A stretch of DNA of 29,445 bases from JAAXTT01 sp964530215 (GCA_964530215.1 CAZHAJ010000007.1:1-29445); one strand, 5' to 3'; counted from the first letter of the stretch, positions 7,869 to 17,224 are shown. Numbers and translations: made by a program. The notes: generated from the letters alone by a model not told the origin.

Positions 7869-8843
7869 ATGGATAATATTTGGTTTTCAATAATAAAAGC
7901 CATAGTATTTTCTTTTTTAGCCACTGTAATTATCGGTCCCATAGTGATACCGGTGTTGAAAAGATTAAAATTTGGGCAGAATGTTCGTAATGACGGTCCT
8001 GCCAGCCATCTTTCCAAAGCAGGTACTCCCACCATGGGCGGGATAATATTTCTGTTGGGTATTACTTTTGTGGGTTTAGCTGTCACCCATAGGTATCCCG
8101 AGGGCATTTTGATTTTAGCAATTATGCTGGGATTTGGTTTAATAGGTTATATTGATGATTTTTTAAAGATTGCTTTACATAGGCCATTGGGACTTCGTGC
8201 TAGGGAAAAACTGACAGGACAAGTACTTATGGCTGTTATCCTAGCATTTCTGGCAGTTTATACTTTAGGGAGGGGCACCCATTTAGCCGTACCCTTCAGT
8301 TCCGCAACTTTTGAAATGGGTATACCTTTATACATCATTTTTTGCATTATAGTTGTAGTGGGAGCTGCCAATGCGGTTAATCTTACAGATGGCTTGGACG
8401 GTTTGGCATCCGGTATTACTGTTTTTACATCCCTTGCATATGTAATAATTGCTCTTGTCGCAAACATGTCGGGCATAGCTTTAATTATGGCTGCAGTTGC
8501 TGGGGGATGTCTGGGCTTTCTTGTTTTCAATCGCCATCCTGCTAAAGTTTTTATGGGGGATACAGGCTCACTTGCTTTGGGAGGAGCTTTGGGGGCAGCG
8601 GCAGTATTAACCCGAAGTGAGTTATTTTTATTAATTATCGGCATTGTTTATGTCGTGGAGACCCTTTCGGTTATAATTCAGGTTTTTTCTTTTCAGGTAT
8701 TTGGACGCAGAGTATTTAAGATGAGTCCATTGCACCATCATTTTGAATTAAGCGGCTGGAATGAAAACAGAATTGTATTGACTGCTTTGACGGTAACTAT
8801 AATATTCTCAGGGTTAGGTATAATGGGGTTTATTTTTAGATAA
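7869..8843 (+). CDS. mraY: MraY, phospho-MurNAc-pentapeptide translocase
   Basis: A 324-residue polytopic membrane enzyme that transfers phospho-MurNAc-pentapeptide from UDP to undecaprenyl phosphate, making lipid I. Diagnostic sites are the Asp pair at 96-97 in GYIDDFLKI, NLTDGLDGL (171-179, with Asp174), GDTGSLALGG (Asp231) and the histidine cluster HHH at 289-291. About ten hydrophobic helices are visible, as expected. ATG follows GAGGAGAG. It sits between murF and murD as in most dcw clusters. Confidence 0.97.
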   Translation: MDNIWFSIIKAIVFSFLATVIIGPIVIPVLKRLKFGQNVRNDGPASHLSKAGTPTMGGIIFLLGITFVGLAVTHRYPEGILILAIMLGFGLIGYIDDFLKIALHRPLGLRAREKLTGQVLMAVILAFLAVYTLGRGTHLAVPFSSATFEMGIPLYIIFCIIVVVGAANAVNLTDGLDGLASGITVFTSLAYVIIALVANMSGIALIMAAVAGGCLGFLVFNRHPAKVFMGDTGSLALGGALGAAAVLTRSELFLLIIGIVYVVETLSVIIQVFSFQVFGRRVFKMSPLHHHFELSGWNENRIVLTALTVTIIFSGLGIMGFIFR

Positions 8844-8865
8844 CAGCTATACAGGAGATGAACTT

Positions 8866-10257
8866 GTGGATTTGAAGGGAAAAAAAGTATTGGTGTTGGG
8901 GGCTGGAAAAAGCGGTTTAGCAGTAGCCCGTTTTTTGCTGTCTAAAGGGTCAGAAGTTGTTTTAGCTGATACCAGAGAGAAAGAGCAGTTGGGAGATGTT
9001 TTAACCGAGCTGAGTCAAGCAGAGGTTCAGTTAAGCTTGGGTGGATATCCAAAGCTGGACGGAAGCTATGATTTACTGGTAATAAGTCCTGGGATTCCCC
9101 TGGATATAGCACCGGTTACTGAGGCGGATTTGTTGGGGGTGCCGTTGATGGGGGAACTGGAGTTGGCTTATAGATTTGCCAAGTCTCCCATAATAGCAAT
9201 TACCGGTACCAACGGAAAGACCACCACCACAACTTTAGTGGGAGAGATATTCAAAGACGCCGGTTATAAAGTACTGGTGGCGGGAAATATAGGTTTGCCT
9301 TTGGTGGAGCAGGTGGAGTCGTACGGACCTAAGGATATTATTGTGGCAGAGGTTTCTAGCTTTCAATTGGAGACAGTGACGGATTTCCGCCCAAAAGTGG
9401 GAGTTATATTGAACCTGACACCGGATCATTTGGACAGGCATGGGGATATGCAGGGCTATGGTGCTGCAAAAAGCAGGATATCAATGAATCAGAGCCTTGG
9501 TGATTATCTGATTCTTAATTATGATGATCCCACGGTTAGGGAGATGAAGAGTGGAACAAAAGAAAATGTCATATATTTCAGCCGACGGAATATTTTAGAA
9601 AAAGGCGTATTTTTGCAGCAAGGTCTTATTAAATCTACAGTCAAAAATGAAGACACAAAAGTACTTGATGCCAAGGAACTTCAAATGCCGGGAGTTCACA
9701 ATCTTGAAAATGCTATGGCCGCTGCTGCTGTGGCATTGGTAATGGGTGTTCCCCATGGAAATATTGCAAACACCCTTAAAAGGTTTGCCGGGGTGGCTCA
9801 TCGCTTGGAGTTCGTAGCTGAAATTGGGGGAGTTAAATATATAAATGACTCTAAGGGTACTAATCCTGATGCCAGCATCAAAGCGGTGGATGCTTTCTCA
9901 GGTCCATTGATCCTGATAACGGGAGGAAGAAACAAGGGTAATGATTTTAAGCAGTTTTTCCGTACTGCTTCTCCAAAAACCAAGGCTTTAGTGGTTTTAG
10001 GTGAATGTGCCCAGGAAATGGTTAGGGCTGCCAGTGAGGTCGGTATAAACAAGATAATAAAGGCAGACACCTTTAGGGAAGCTGTGTTGACAGCCGAATC
10101 TGTTTCTTCCAGAGGGGACACGGTTCTGCTTTCACCTGCTTGTGCTAGTTGGGACATGTTTAGCAGTTTTGAAGAACGAGGGGATATGTTTAAGGAAATA
10201 GTGAGGGAAATATCTGACGGTAAAAAGCTATTATCTGACAGCCACGTAGAATTATAA
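8866..10257 (+). CDS. murD: MurD, UDP-MurNAc-L-Ala:D-glutamate ligase
   Basis: A 463-residue cytoplasmic ligase that adds D-glutamate to UDP-MurNAc-L-Ala. It has an N-terminal nucleotide-binding fold with VLGAGKSGLAVARF (10-23), the ATP loop GTNGKTTTT at about 114-122, LNLTPDHLDRHG in the central domain, and HRLEFVAEIGGVKYINDSKGTNPDA leading into the C-terminal domain (shown here in two linked motifs, HRLEFV and NDSKGTNPDA). The start is GTG with AGGAG upstream, only 22 bp after mraY. It is normal in length. Confidence 0.97.
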   Translation: MDLKGKKVLVLGAGKSGLAVARFLLSKGSEVVLADTREKEQLGDVLTELSQAEVQLSLGGYPKLDGSYDLLVISPGIPLDIAPVTEADLLGVPLMGELELAYRFAKSPIIAITGTNGKTTTTTLVGEIFKDAGYKVLVAGNIGLPLVEQVESYGPKDIIVAEVSSFQLETVTDFRPKVGVILNLTPDHLDRHGDMQGYGAAKSRISMNQSLGDYLILNYDDPTVREMKSGTKENVIYFSRRNILEKGVFLQQGLIKSTVKNEDTKVLDAKELQMPGVHNLENAMAAAAVALVMGVPHGNIANTLKRFAGVAHRLEFVAEIGGVKYINDSKGTNPDASIKAVDAFSGPLILITGGRNKGNDFKQFFRTASPKTKALVVLGECAQEMVRAASEVGINKIIKADTFREAVLTAESVSSRGDTVLLSPACASWDMFSSFEERGDMFKEIVREISDGKKLLSDSHVEL

Positions 10258-10311
10258 GGTGTTCTCTACTGATAATTAGGCAAGTTGCTATTAGCTGCGG
10301 AGGTGATATCG

Positions 10312-11418
10312 ATGCGTGCTAAAAAAAAGGCCCCGGATTTTATACTTTTCATAACTGTTATGATGCTGGTTAGTATCGGTATCGTAATGGTTTTTAGCTC
10401 CAGCAGCTATTATGCAATGTTTCCTCCATTCAATAATCCTTATTGGTTTCTGAGTAGGCAGTTAATTAATGCACTTATAGGCACTGTGGTTATGATCGCT
10501 ATGATGAGGTATGATTATTGGAAGCTGAAACGATGGTCACCGATAATATTGGGAATTGTCACCATTCTACTGGTTTTAGTTTTAACCCCCCTGGGAGAAG
10601 AAAGATTGGGGGCTCAACGCTGGATTAATCTGGGGTTCTTTAGTTTCCAGCCCTCTGAATTTGCCAAGTTTGGTGTAGTGGTATTTGTTGCTGCAGGGCT
10701 ATCAAGACTTGGAGTGAAAATAAAAAAATTTAAGGAGGGCGTACTTCCCTATCTTTTTCTGATGATTTTTTATTCGGGACTCATTCTTGCCGAACACGAT
10801 TTGGGTACTGCAATAACATTGGCAGGCATTGTTTTTACTATGCTGTTTTGTGCCGGAGCAGGAATAGGAGTTCTGAGCCTGATGAGTTTACTGGGTATCG
10901 GAGCAGTGGGTGCAGCCATATTTACAGAAGAATACAGGAGAAATCGATTTTTGGCTTTTTTAAATCCCGAAAGCGACCCCAGCGGATCAGGTTGGCATAT
11001 ATTGAATTCTTTAATGTCTTTGGGTTCCGGGGGACTCTTGGGAACCGGTTTGGGACAGGGGCGGCACTCAAAATTTTTGTATTTGCCGGAAAGGCAGACA
11101 GATTTTATTTTTGCTGTGATAGGGGAAGAACTGGGTTTCATTGGGGCCTCTTTGGTGATTTTATTATTTGCCCTATTTATATGGAGAGGTTTCAAAATTG
11201 CGATAACAGCACCGGATTCTTTTTCCAGCCTTTTAGCGGCAGGTATTGTGTCCGGGATAGCGATTCAGACTATTATAAATATTGGTGTTGTTACCAGTTC
11301 TCTTCCGGTTACCGGTATTACTCTTCCTTTTGTCAGTTTCGGGGGTACTTCTTTGGTATTTACACTTATGGGTGTAGGTGTATTATTAAATATATCCCGA
11401 TATGTTTCTGCCAAATAA
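10312..11418 (+). CDS. spoVE: SEDS peptidoglycan polymerase, SpoVE/FtsW type
   Basis: A polytopic SEDS glycosyltransferase that polymerises lipid II together with a class B PBP. Signatures are VMVFSSSSYY after the first helix, GAQRWINLGFFSFQPSEFAKF, and the large outer loop with PESDPSGSGWHI, GLGQG and ERQTDFIFAVIGEELG, which holds the catalytic Asp of the family; LPFVSFGGTS is near the end. I place the start at ATG 10312 (368 aa) because a near-perfect site, GGAGGTGAT at 10299-10307, lies just upstream. A TTG at 10285 would add nine residues but has no ribosome site. It is the only SEDS gene in the window, so whether it acts in division (FtsW), cortex synthesis (SpoVE) or both is open. Confidence 0.93.
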   Translation: MRAKKKAPDFILFITVMMLVSIGIVMVFSSSSYYAMFPPFNNPYWFLSRQLINALIGTVVMIAMMRYDYWKLKRWSPIILGIVTILLVLVLTPLGEERLGAQRWINLGFFSFQPSEFAKFGVVVFVAAGLSRLGVKIKKFKEGVLPYLFLMIFYSGLILAEHDLGTAITLAGIVFTMLFCAGAGIGVLSLMSLLGIGAVGAAIFTEEYRRNRFLAFLNPESDPSGSGWHILNSLMSLGSGGLLGTGLGQGRHSKFLYLPERQTDFIFAVIGEELGFIGASLVILLFALFIWRGFKIAITAPDSFSSLLAAGIVSGIAIQTIINIGVVTSSLPVTGITLPFVSFGGTSLVFTLMGVGVLLNISRYVSAK

Positions 11419-11449
11419 CACTACAGAAAAAGCCGCACGGAGGTGTCCA

Positions 11450-12559
11450 ATGAAGTTCATTGTCACCGGTGGTGGAACCGGGGGACATATATATCCTGCT
11501 GTAGCCATTGCCAAAGGTCTTAAGGAAAGGTTTAATGCAGAGGTTGTTTATATTGGAGGCACTCGGGGGTTGGAAAGGGATATAATTCCCAAAGAGGGGA
11601 TTCCTTTTCGATCCATTGATTTGGCTGGTTTTAAACGCAGTTTATCACCGGGCAATATAATGGTTTTATGGAAGGCTGTCAGAGGTATAAAGGAGGCAAG
11701 CCGGTTAATAAAGGAAATTGGTCCCGCTGCAGTTATCGGAACAGGGGGTTATGTGTGCGGCCCTGTGGTAATGGCTGCTGCTTTAGCAAGGGTTCCCACA
11801 ATGATTCATGAGCAAAATGCTTACCCGGGTATTACCAATAGGATGTTATCTCGGTTTGTACGCTGTGTTTTTCTTACCTTTGAAGAAGCCAAGAGCTTTT
11901 TTCCTTCCGGGGCCGATTTTCGGCTGACCGGATTGCCTGTTCGCAGAGAAATATTAAGTTGTAACAGAGAAGGAGCACGGGAGCGCTTGGACATGCCTGA
12001 GAAAGATGTTTTGGTGCTTTCCTTTGGAGGCAGTCAGGGGGCCAAGAGTATTAACGATGCCATTCTCTCGGTTTTAGAAAGGTTTGCAGGGAAACAGGGG
12101 GTTTATTTTTTACACGTGACCGGTCCCGGGAATTACGAAGAGTTTATGAATCAATTTGACAGTATGAACTTGGCTGATATTGGAAATATTACCATTACAT
12201 CTTATATGCATGATATGCCGGCTGCATATGCAGCCGCAGATCTAGTGATATCAAGGGCTGGGGCAGCTACCTTAGCTGAAATAACCGCTAGGGGATTGCC
12301 ATCAATCCTGATTCCTTATCCTTATGCCTCAGGCGACCATCAGAGGCACAATGCTTTGGCATTACAAAAGGCCAAGGCAGCGATAGTAATAAACAATAAG
12401 GACTTAAGCGGAGAATTGCTTTATTTAAAGTTAGAGAAGTTATTGGGGGGAAAAGGATTGCTGGCTGACATGGCCAAGGCCAGTAAAAACATGGGAAAGC
12501 CTGATGCATTGGAGGATATCCTTGATTGTATCGGAAATGTTTTAGATAATAGTAAATGA
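11450..12559 (+). CDS. murG: MurG, lipid II synthase (GlcNAc transferase)
   Basis: A membrane-associated GT28-family enzyme that adds GlcNAc from UDP-GlcNAc to lipid I. The start is ATG 11450, since GGAGGTG at 11439-11445 precedes it and the product then begins MKFIVTGGGTGGHIYPA, the usual MurG N-terminus. A longer reading from 11402 would overlap spoVE and has no ribosome site. Other signatures are IGTGGYVCGPV, HEQNAYPGITNR, SFGGSQGA and the donor-binding SRAGAATLAE. It is 369 aa, normal for the family, and starts 31 bp after spoVE. Confidence 0.97.
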   Translation: MKFIVTGGGTGGHIYPAVAIAKGLKERFNAEVVYIGGTRGLERDIIPKEGIPFRSIDLAGFKRSLSPGNIMVLWKAVRGIKEASRLIKEIGPAAVIGTGGYVCGPVVMAAALARVPTMIHEQNAYPGITNRMLSRFVRCVFLTFEEAKSFFPSGADFRLTGLPVRREILSCNREGARERLDMPEKDVLVLSFGGSQGAKSINDAILSVLERFAGKQGVYFLHVTGPGNYEEFMNQFDSMNLADIGNITITSYMHDMPAAYAAADLVISRAGAATLAEITARGLPSILIPYPYASGDHQRHNALALQKAKAAIVINNKDLSGELLYLKLEKLLGGKGLLADMAKASKNMGKPDALEDILDCIGNVLDNSK

Positions 12560-12602
12560 AAAAGATGTAAACATAATTTTTTAGTTTACTTATATGGACA
12601 AG

Positions 12603-12667
12603 CTTTATCGGCCGGGTAACACCTTTTGCGGCACAAGCATACTATAATTTTATCCTGGGGATAAAGC
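12603..12667 (+). promoter_or_regulatory. Putative murC promoter with overlapping sigma-K-like and sigma-A-like elements and an operator-like palindrome
   Basis: The 158-bp murG-murC gap holds CATACTATA (12638-12646), which fits the sigma-K -10 form CATANNNTA and has AC at 12619-12620, 17 bp upstream. TATAAT (12643-12648) overlaps it. Immediately downstream is the perfect palindrome TTTATCCTGGGGATAAA (12649-12665), and GCTTTATC (12602-12609) is an inverted match to GATAAAGC (12660-12667). No good sigma-A -35 is seen. These are motif matches only. Confidence 0.35.
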
Positions 12668-12717
12668 AATGTTTGTTTATAGAAGGTTTTTTACTTTAGG
12701 AAGGAGTTGGCATTAGA

Positions 12718-14118
12718 TTGCAGCAAATCCCTGAGAGGATTCATTTTATTGGTATAGGTGGGGCTGGTATGAGTGGTCTGGCCACTATTTTGTTGGAATT
12801 AGGATATAAAGTCAGCGGGTCCGACCTGAATAAAACTAAAGTTACTGACCGTTTAGAAGAAATGGGAGCTGTCTGTAGTATAGGCCATATAGCCGAAAAT
12901 GTTGACGGAGCTGGCTTAGTGGTGGTTTCTACAGCGATTAAGAATGATAATCCTGAACTTATCAGAGCGGTGGAGCAGGGTAAGGGAATTATACATCGCG
13001 GTGACTTATTGGCATTGTTAATGAACAGGCAAAAAGGGATTGCAGTGGCCGGGGCACACGGGAAAACCACCACAACCGCAATGATGGCCAGGGTTATGGA
13101 AAAAAACGGATATGATCCCACCATTGTAATCGGAGGTGAGTTGAGGGATATAGGAGGAAATGCCAAGTTTGGCAGAGGCCAGTATTTGGTAGCGGAAGCA
13201 GATGAAAGTGATGGTTCTTTTTTAAAATTATCTCCTGAGATTGTTATTGTTACAAATATCGAAAATGATCATTTAGATTATTACGGATCGGTTGAGAAAA
13301 TAAATGATGCATTTAGGGATTTTTTATCTAAAGTACCCAAAAACGGAATGGCTGTAATATGTAAAGATGATCCCGGTAATCGGATTATATTGGAGCAGTA
13401 TGAAGGGCCTTTGCTTACCTATGGAATTGCCAGCAGCGATGCTGATTTTGTGCTGAGAGATTTGCATTACAAGGGTATGAATTCAAAGGGTGAGGTCTAC
13501 TTTGGGGGAAAATATTTGGGTACCTTGGCACTTACGGTGCCTGGCCGGCATAATATGCTAAATGCTCTGGCTGTGGTAGCAGTGGGAATACATATAGGAA
13601 TGGATTTTAAATCGGTAGCTGACAGTTTGAAAAATTTTATCGGTGCTGGGCGTCGTTTTCAGCTTACCGGTGAATTGTTCGGGGTAAGGGTGGTGGATGA
13701 TTATGCTCACCATCCCACCGAAATTTTGGCTGCTCTGCAAGCAGCCAAACAGGTGGAAGCAAAACGGGTAATTGCGGTATTTCAACCTCATCGTTATTCC
13801 AGAACCTCATTGCTAAAGGATGATTTCGGCAAAGCTTTTCATAATGCGGATATTGTAATTGTTGATGATATTTATGCGGCTGGAGAACAACCCCTTGAGG
13901 GTGTGAACTCAATATCTCTTGTTGAAGCAATAAAAAGAAACGGGCATAAAAATGTTTTGTATTTGGGTACCGGCGAAAAAATTGTGAATTACCTAGAGGG
14001 TTTTGTAAGATCGGGAGATTTAGTGATGACTATAGGTGCAGGTAATATCTGGACAACAGGTATACAGTTAATTGAGAGGTTAAGATCCTCTGGGAGGGTT
14101 CTGGATGTCTGTTCCTGA
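12718..14118 (+). CDS. murC: MurC, UDP-MurNAc:L-alanine ligase
   Basis: A 466-residue cytoplasmic ligase that adds the first amino acid, L-Ala, to UDP-MurNAc. An N-terminal Rossmann-like motif HFIGIGGAGMSGLA (9-22) is followed by the ATP loop GAHGKTTTT at about 112-120, EADESDGSF, NIENDHLDYYG, DDYAHHPTEI and FQPHRYSRT. The start codon is TTG at 12718 behind a strong AGGAAGGAG at 12698-12706. A 158-bp gap with its own candidate promoter separates it from murG, so it may open a murC-murB-murA transcription unit. Its last 14 bases overlap murB. Confidence 0.97.
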   Translation: MQQIPERIHFIGIGGAGMSGLATILLELGYKVSGSDLNKTKVTDRLEEMGAVCSIGHIAENVDGAGLVVVSTAIKNDNPELIRAVEQGKGIIHRGDLLALLMNRQKGIAVAGAHGKTTTTAMMARVMEKNGYDPTIVIGGELRDIGGNAKFGRGQYLVAEADESDGSFLKLSPEIVIVTNIENDHLDYYGSVEKINDAFRDFLSKVPKNGMAVICKDDPGNRIILEQYEGPLLTYGIASSDADFVLRDLHYKGMNSKGEVYFGGKYLGTLALTVPGRHNMLNALAVVAVGIHIGMDFKSVADSLKNFIGAGRRFQLTGELFGVRVVDDYAHHPTEILAALQAAKQVEAKRVIAVFQPHRYSRTSLLKDDFGKAFHNADIVIVDDIYAAGEQPLEGVNSISLVEAIKRNGHKNVLYLGTGEKIVNYLEGFVRSGDLVMTIGAGNIWTTGIQLIERLRSSGRVLDVCS

Positions 14119-15016
14119 TGATTCTTTAGAACTCAAGAAACTCATTGACAGCTCGGTGATGACGGAAGAGCCTATGTCACTGCATACCAGTTGGAGGATT
14201 GGCGGCCCGGCGGATATTTTGGTGGAGCCTAGGGGAGTAAAAGAACTTAGAACAGTCTTGGGGTTTGCCAAGGAGAAAAATATGCCGGTCACAGTAATGG
14301 GTGCGGGCTCTAACCTACTGGTTAGAGACGGAGGCATTGAAGGAATTGTTATAAAAATTGCGGGTGGCTTTGCGGATTTGAGGTTTGACAATGAACTTGT
14401 TGTTGCGGGTGCCGGGGTTAAGCTTAACCGGTTGGCTCACTTTGTAAGGGATTCTAACCTGGGAGGTTTTGAGTTTGTTGCCGGTATTCCCGGAACAGTG
14501 GGCGGTGCAGTGGTTATGAATGCCGGGGCTTATGGGTTGTCCATAAGCGACAGAATTGTTAAAGTAACCTGCCTGGATTTCCAGGGTAATGAATATCAGT
14601 TTGAAGGCAGTGAAATGAGTTGGGGCTATAGGCAAAGCATATTTCAGGATAAGGAGTTTATTATTACCGAAATAGTCCTAAAGGGTATTTCGCGGGAGAA
14701 ATCTTTGATCGCTCACGATATCGAAACAATAATAAATAGCCGAAAATCTAAACAACCATTGGAGTATCCCAGTGCAGGCAGTGTTTTTAAGAACCCACCC
14801 GGCAATTACGCAGGAAAACTTATTCAGGAATCACACTGTCAGGGTTTGCAGGTTGGTGGTGCCAGAATATCTGATAAGCATGCCAACTTTATTGTTAATC
14901 TTGGTATGGCTACAGCATCTGATGTCTTAAGCCTTATCGAGATGGTGAAAGGGAGGGTGAAGGAAAGATTTGATGTCAGTTTGGAAGTGGAAATAAAAGT
15001 CTTGGGGCGTTACTGA
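14105..15016 (+). CDS. murB: MurB, UDP-N-acetylenolpyruvoylglucosamine reductase
   Basis: A 303-residue FAD-dependent reductase that converts UDP-GlcNAc-enolpyruvate to UDP-MurNAc, the second committed step. Signatures are HTSWRIGGPAD (27-37), GAGSNLLVRDGGIEG (67-80), the FAD-binding stretch AGIPGTVGGAVVMNAGAYG (126-144, with the substrate-site Tyr), and YPSAGSVFKNP (221-231), where Ser226 is the likely proton donor. The short form without the extra loop suggests type II MurB. ATG lies inside the murC end with GGGAGG about 8 nt upstream, pointing to translational coupling. Confidence 0.97.
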   Translation: MSVPDDSLELKKLIDSSVMTEEPMSLHTSWRIGGPADILVEPRGVKELRTVLGFAKEKNMPVTVMGAGSNLLVRDGGIEGIVIKIAGGFADLRFDNELVVAGAGVKLNRLAHFVRDSNLGGFEFVAGIPGTVGGAVVMNAGAYGLSISDRIVKVTCLDFQGNEYQFEGSEMSWGYRQSIFQDKEFIITEIVLKGISREKSLIAHDIETIINSRKSKQPLEYPSAGSVFKNPPGNYAGKLIQESHCQGLQVGGARISDKHANFIVNLGMATASDVLSLIEMVKGRVKERFDVSLEVEIKVLGRY

Positions 15017-15031
15017 GGCGGAGGTATGATT

Positions 15032-16285
15032 ATGCAAAAGTATATGATTGTTGGAGGAAACCGCCTGCAGGGAAAGGTTAGGGTAAGTGGCAGTAAAAAT
15101 GCTGCTCTGCCTTTACTGGCAGCCTCTTTGCTGGGAACAGGAGAAAGTGTAATCCACGATGTCCCAAACTTAAAAGACATTTCAGTAATGATTGAACTGC
15201 TGCAATACCTGGGGGCGAAAGTAAGTAGAGACGGATACACCGTTAGGGTGGATGCCAAAAATGTGAAAGCCGACGAAGTCAGTGAGGAACTGGCCAGAAG
15301 AATGAGGGCATCAAATTTAATTTTGGGTCCCATGCTGGCCAAGTTTAATAAAGCTAATGTAAGTCACCCGGGGGGTTGTGAAATTGGCTCCAGGCCTATG
15401 GATTTACATCTAAAGGGCCTTCAGAAAATGGGAGTGGTAATTTCTGAAAGACATGGATTTATTATTGCAGAAACCGATAAATTAACAGGAGCGGAGATTT
15501 ATCTTGATATGCCCAGTGTGGGTGCCACCGAAAACCTGATAATGGCGTCAGTACTGGCAGAGGGCACCACAGTAATTAAAAATGCGGCAAGGGAGCCTGA
15601 GATCGTAGATTTGCAGAATTTTCTAAACCGCATGGGGGCAAGTGTCAGCGGAGCAGGCACCGATGCAATTAAAATTAAGGGAGTAAAATCCCTGGGTGCC
15701 GCAGAGCATAATGTAATTCCGGATCGTATTGAGGCGGGCACGTTGATGGTGGCTTCAGCAATAACCGGCGGGGATGTTATAATTACCAACGTAATACCGG
15801 AACACTTGGAGGCAGTGACGGCAAAGCTTACAGAAACAGGTGCCGCAGTGCTGGTGGAGGATAATCAGATAAGGGTAAGGGGTAATCCCATATACAAAGG
15901 TGTCGACTTGCGAACTCTTCCATACCCTGGTTTTCCGACAGATATGCAGCCCCAGTTCATGGCACTTATGACACTGGCCCAGGGTACCAGTATCATAACC
16001 GAAACGGTTTTTGAAAACAGATTTAAACATGTAAGTGAATTGAGGAGACTGGGAGCGGATATAAAAGTAGAGGGGCAGACCACCATAATAAAGGGAGTTC
16101 CTAAGCTGAGCGGAGCGGTGGTGGAGGCCTCGGATTTGAGGGCAGGAGCAGCACTTATACTGGCGGCGTTGGTGGCGGATAATGGAACGGTTATTGAAAA
16201 TATAGAACATATTGATCGGGGTTACGAGAGACTAGAAAACAAATACAGCTCTTTGGGAGCAAGAATTATTAGAGTGCACAGTTGA
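15032..16285 (+). CDS. murA: MurA, UDP-GlcNAc 1-carboxyvinyltransferase
   Basis: A 417-residue enzyme that transfers enolpyruvate from PEP to UDP-GlcNAc, the first committed step of wall synthesis and the target of fosfomycin. It has GSKNAALPLLAA near the N-terminus, and the reactive cysteine lies in HPGGCEIGSRPMDLH (Cys116 from this start), so the Cys-to-Asp resistance variant is not present. PTDMQPQ and DLRAGAALILAAL are near the C-terminus. GGAGG at 15020-15024 is 7 nt from ATG 15032 but only 1 nt from an in-frame ATG at 15026, so I prefer 15032. A terminator hairpin overlaps its stop codon. Confidence 0.96.
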   Translation: MQKYMIVGGNRLQGKVRVSGSKNAALPLLAASLLGTGESVIHDVPNLKDISVMIELLQYLGAKVSRDGYTVRVDAKNVKADEVSEELARRMRASNLILGPMLAKFNKANVSHPGGCEIGSRPMDLHLKGLQKMGVVISERHGFIIAETDKLTGAEIYLDMPSVGATENLIMASVLAEGTTVIKNAAREPEIVDLQNFLNRMGASVSGAGTDAIKIKGVKSLGAAEHNVIPDRIEAGTLMVASAITGGDVIITNVIPEHLEAVTAKLTETGAAVLVEDNQIRVRGNPIYKGVDLRTLPYPGFPTDMQPQFMALMTLAQGTSIITETVFENRFKHVSELRRLGADIKVEGQTTIIKGVPKLSGAVVEASDLRAGAALILAALVADNGTVIENIEHIDRGYERLENKYSSLGARIIRVHS

Positions 16286-16299
16286 TGTGGCTCTTTTTT
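16271..16299 (+). terminator. Intrinsic terminator overlapping the murA stop
   Basis: AGAGT (16271-16275) pairs with GCTCT (16290-16294) and CAC (16277-16279) with GTG (16287-16289), with a bulged G. The loop AGTTGAT contains the murA stop. A run of T's (16294-16299) follows directly. It probably closes the murC-murB-murA unit before the ftsQ promoter. Confidence 0.6.
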
Positions 16300-16309
16300 A
16301 GTTTTCTAA

Positions 16310-16337
16310 TGGACAAGTAACAATGGGTTGATATAAT
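16310..16337 (+). promoter_or_regulatory. Candidate sigma-A promoter for ftsQ and downstream division genes
   Basis: TGGACA (16310-16315) and a perfect TATAAT (16332-16337) are separated by 16 bp, just after the murA terminator and about 57 bp before the ftsQ start. The position is logical and the hexamers are good. Confidence 0.55.
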
Positions 16338-16394
16338 AAATGATAAAGGCTGAGAGAGTTGGAACGGCCATAAAGTTTGACAGGAAGTGGTGTT

Positions 16395-17114
16395 TTGAAA
16401 AAAAGGCCTTCCAAGTTCAATATAATCAAGAGATTATTTTTTATTATAATGATGGCAACAGCAGTGTATGTCCTTGCCCGTTCATCAATATTCGAGGTTA
16501 AGGAGATACGGGTAGTGGGAAATAATGTACTGTCAGAGGAAAAGCTGGTTGCTGCCTCCGGAATAAATCTTGGAGAAAATATTTTCCAGTTGGACCTTAA
16601 GTCCAGCACCCAAAGAATAGAAATAATCCCTGTAATCAAAAATGTAGAAATAGTGAGGGTTTTGCCGGCTGCTGTGGAAATTAAAATTGAAGAAAGACAG
16701 CCTTTGGCATTGCTACCTATACAAGACGGATTTATACAGGTCGATGAGGATGGGGTTTGCCTGCAAAACTCCGATCTATTATCCAGTCAGGTTCCGGTGG
16801 TAACGGGAGTAGAATTTGAGACTCCTTCACCGGGGGAGAAGATAGAATCCCATTTATTAGAAACTGGTTTGACAGTAGCTAAGGGTCTGCCAGCGGGTCT
16901 TCTGCCCATGATATCAGAAATTAACGTCAACGGAGATCAGGTTATTATGTATACATTGGACGGAATCCAATGTCGATTGGGGATTTTGGGAGATGTGCAG
17001 CGCAAGGGGGAAGTATTTATGAAGGTGTTGGAGGAATTAAAGGACAAGGGTAAAAGAATAAATTATATCGATCTATCATTGGCTGAATCGCCGGTGGTAA
17101 AATACGCAGAATAA
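16395..17114 (+). CDS. ftsQ: FtsQ/DivIB cell-division protein
   Basis: A bitopic membrane protein of the divisome, partner of FtsL and DivIC. It has a short basic cytoplasmic tail, one membrane helix at about residues 12-28, and then a POTRA domain starting FEVKEIRVVGNNVLSEEKLVAASGI (about 33 onward; first part FEVKEIRVVGNN). The beta domain follows with the typical LPAAVEIKIEERQPLAL and ending INYIDLS. I use TTG at 16395 (239 aa) because AGGAAGTG at 16382-16389 is well spaced for it. An upstream TTG at 16377 has no ribosome site. The family diverges fast; the identification rests on POTRA architecture and place. Confidence 0.9.
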   Translation: MKKRPSKFNIIKRLFFIIMMATAVYVLARSSIFEVKEIRVVGNNVLSEEKLVAASGINLGENIFQLDLKSSTQRIEIIPVIKNVEIVRVLPAAVEIKIEERQPLALLPIQDGFIQVDEDGVCLQNSDLLSSQVPVVTGVEFETPSPGEKIESHLLETGLTVAKGLPAGLLPMISEINVNGDQVIMYTLDGIQCRLGILGDVQRKGEVFMKVLEELKDKGKRINYIDLSLAESPVVKYAE

Positions 17115-17224
17115 TAGAAGTGATTTATGTTTAAAGTGTATAATAAGAGACTTTATGAATTACAAAAAGTTTAGTATCCGAAGACAGTGGATATTTTCAA
17201 GCATAAATTAGGGGATGTGCCGGT

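Noticed and set aside
10848..11453. 201-codon frame overlapping spoVE and the murG start
   Set aside because: It is an alternate frame of a clearly conserved SEDS gene, with an aromatic-rich and glycine-rich product of no recognisable kind.
15755..16210. 151-codon minus-strand frame within murA
   Set aside because: It is the antisense shadow of a conserved enzyme, with no ribosome site or family resemblance.
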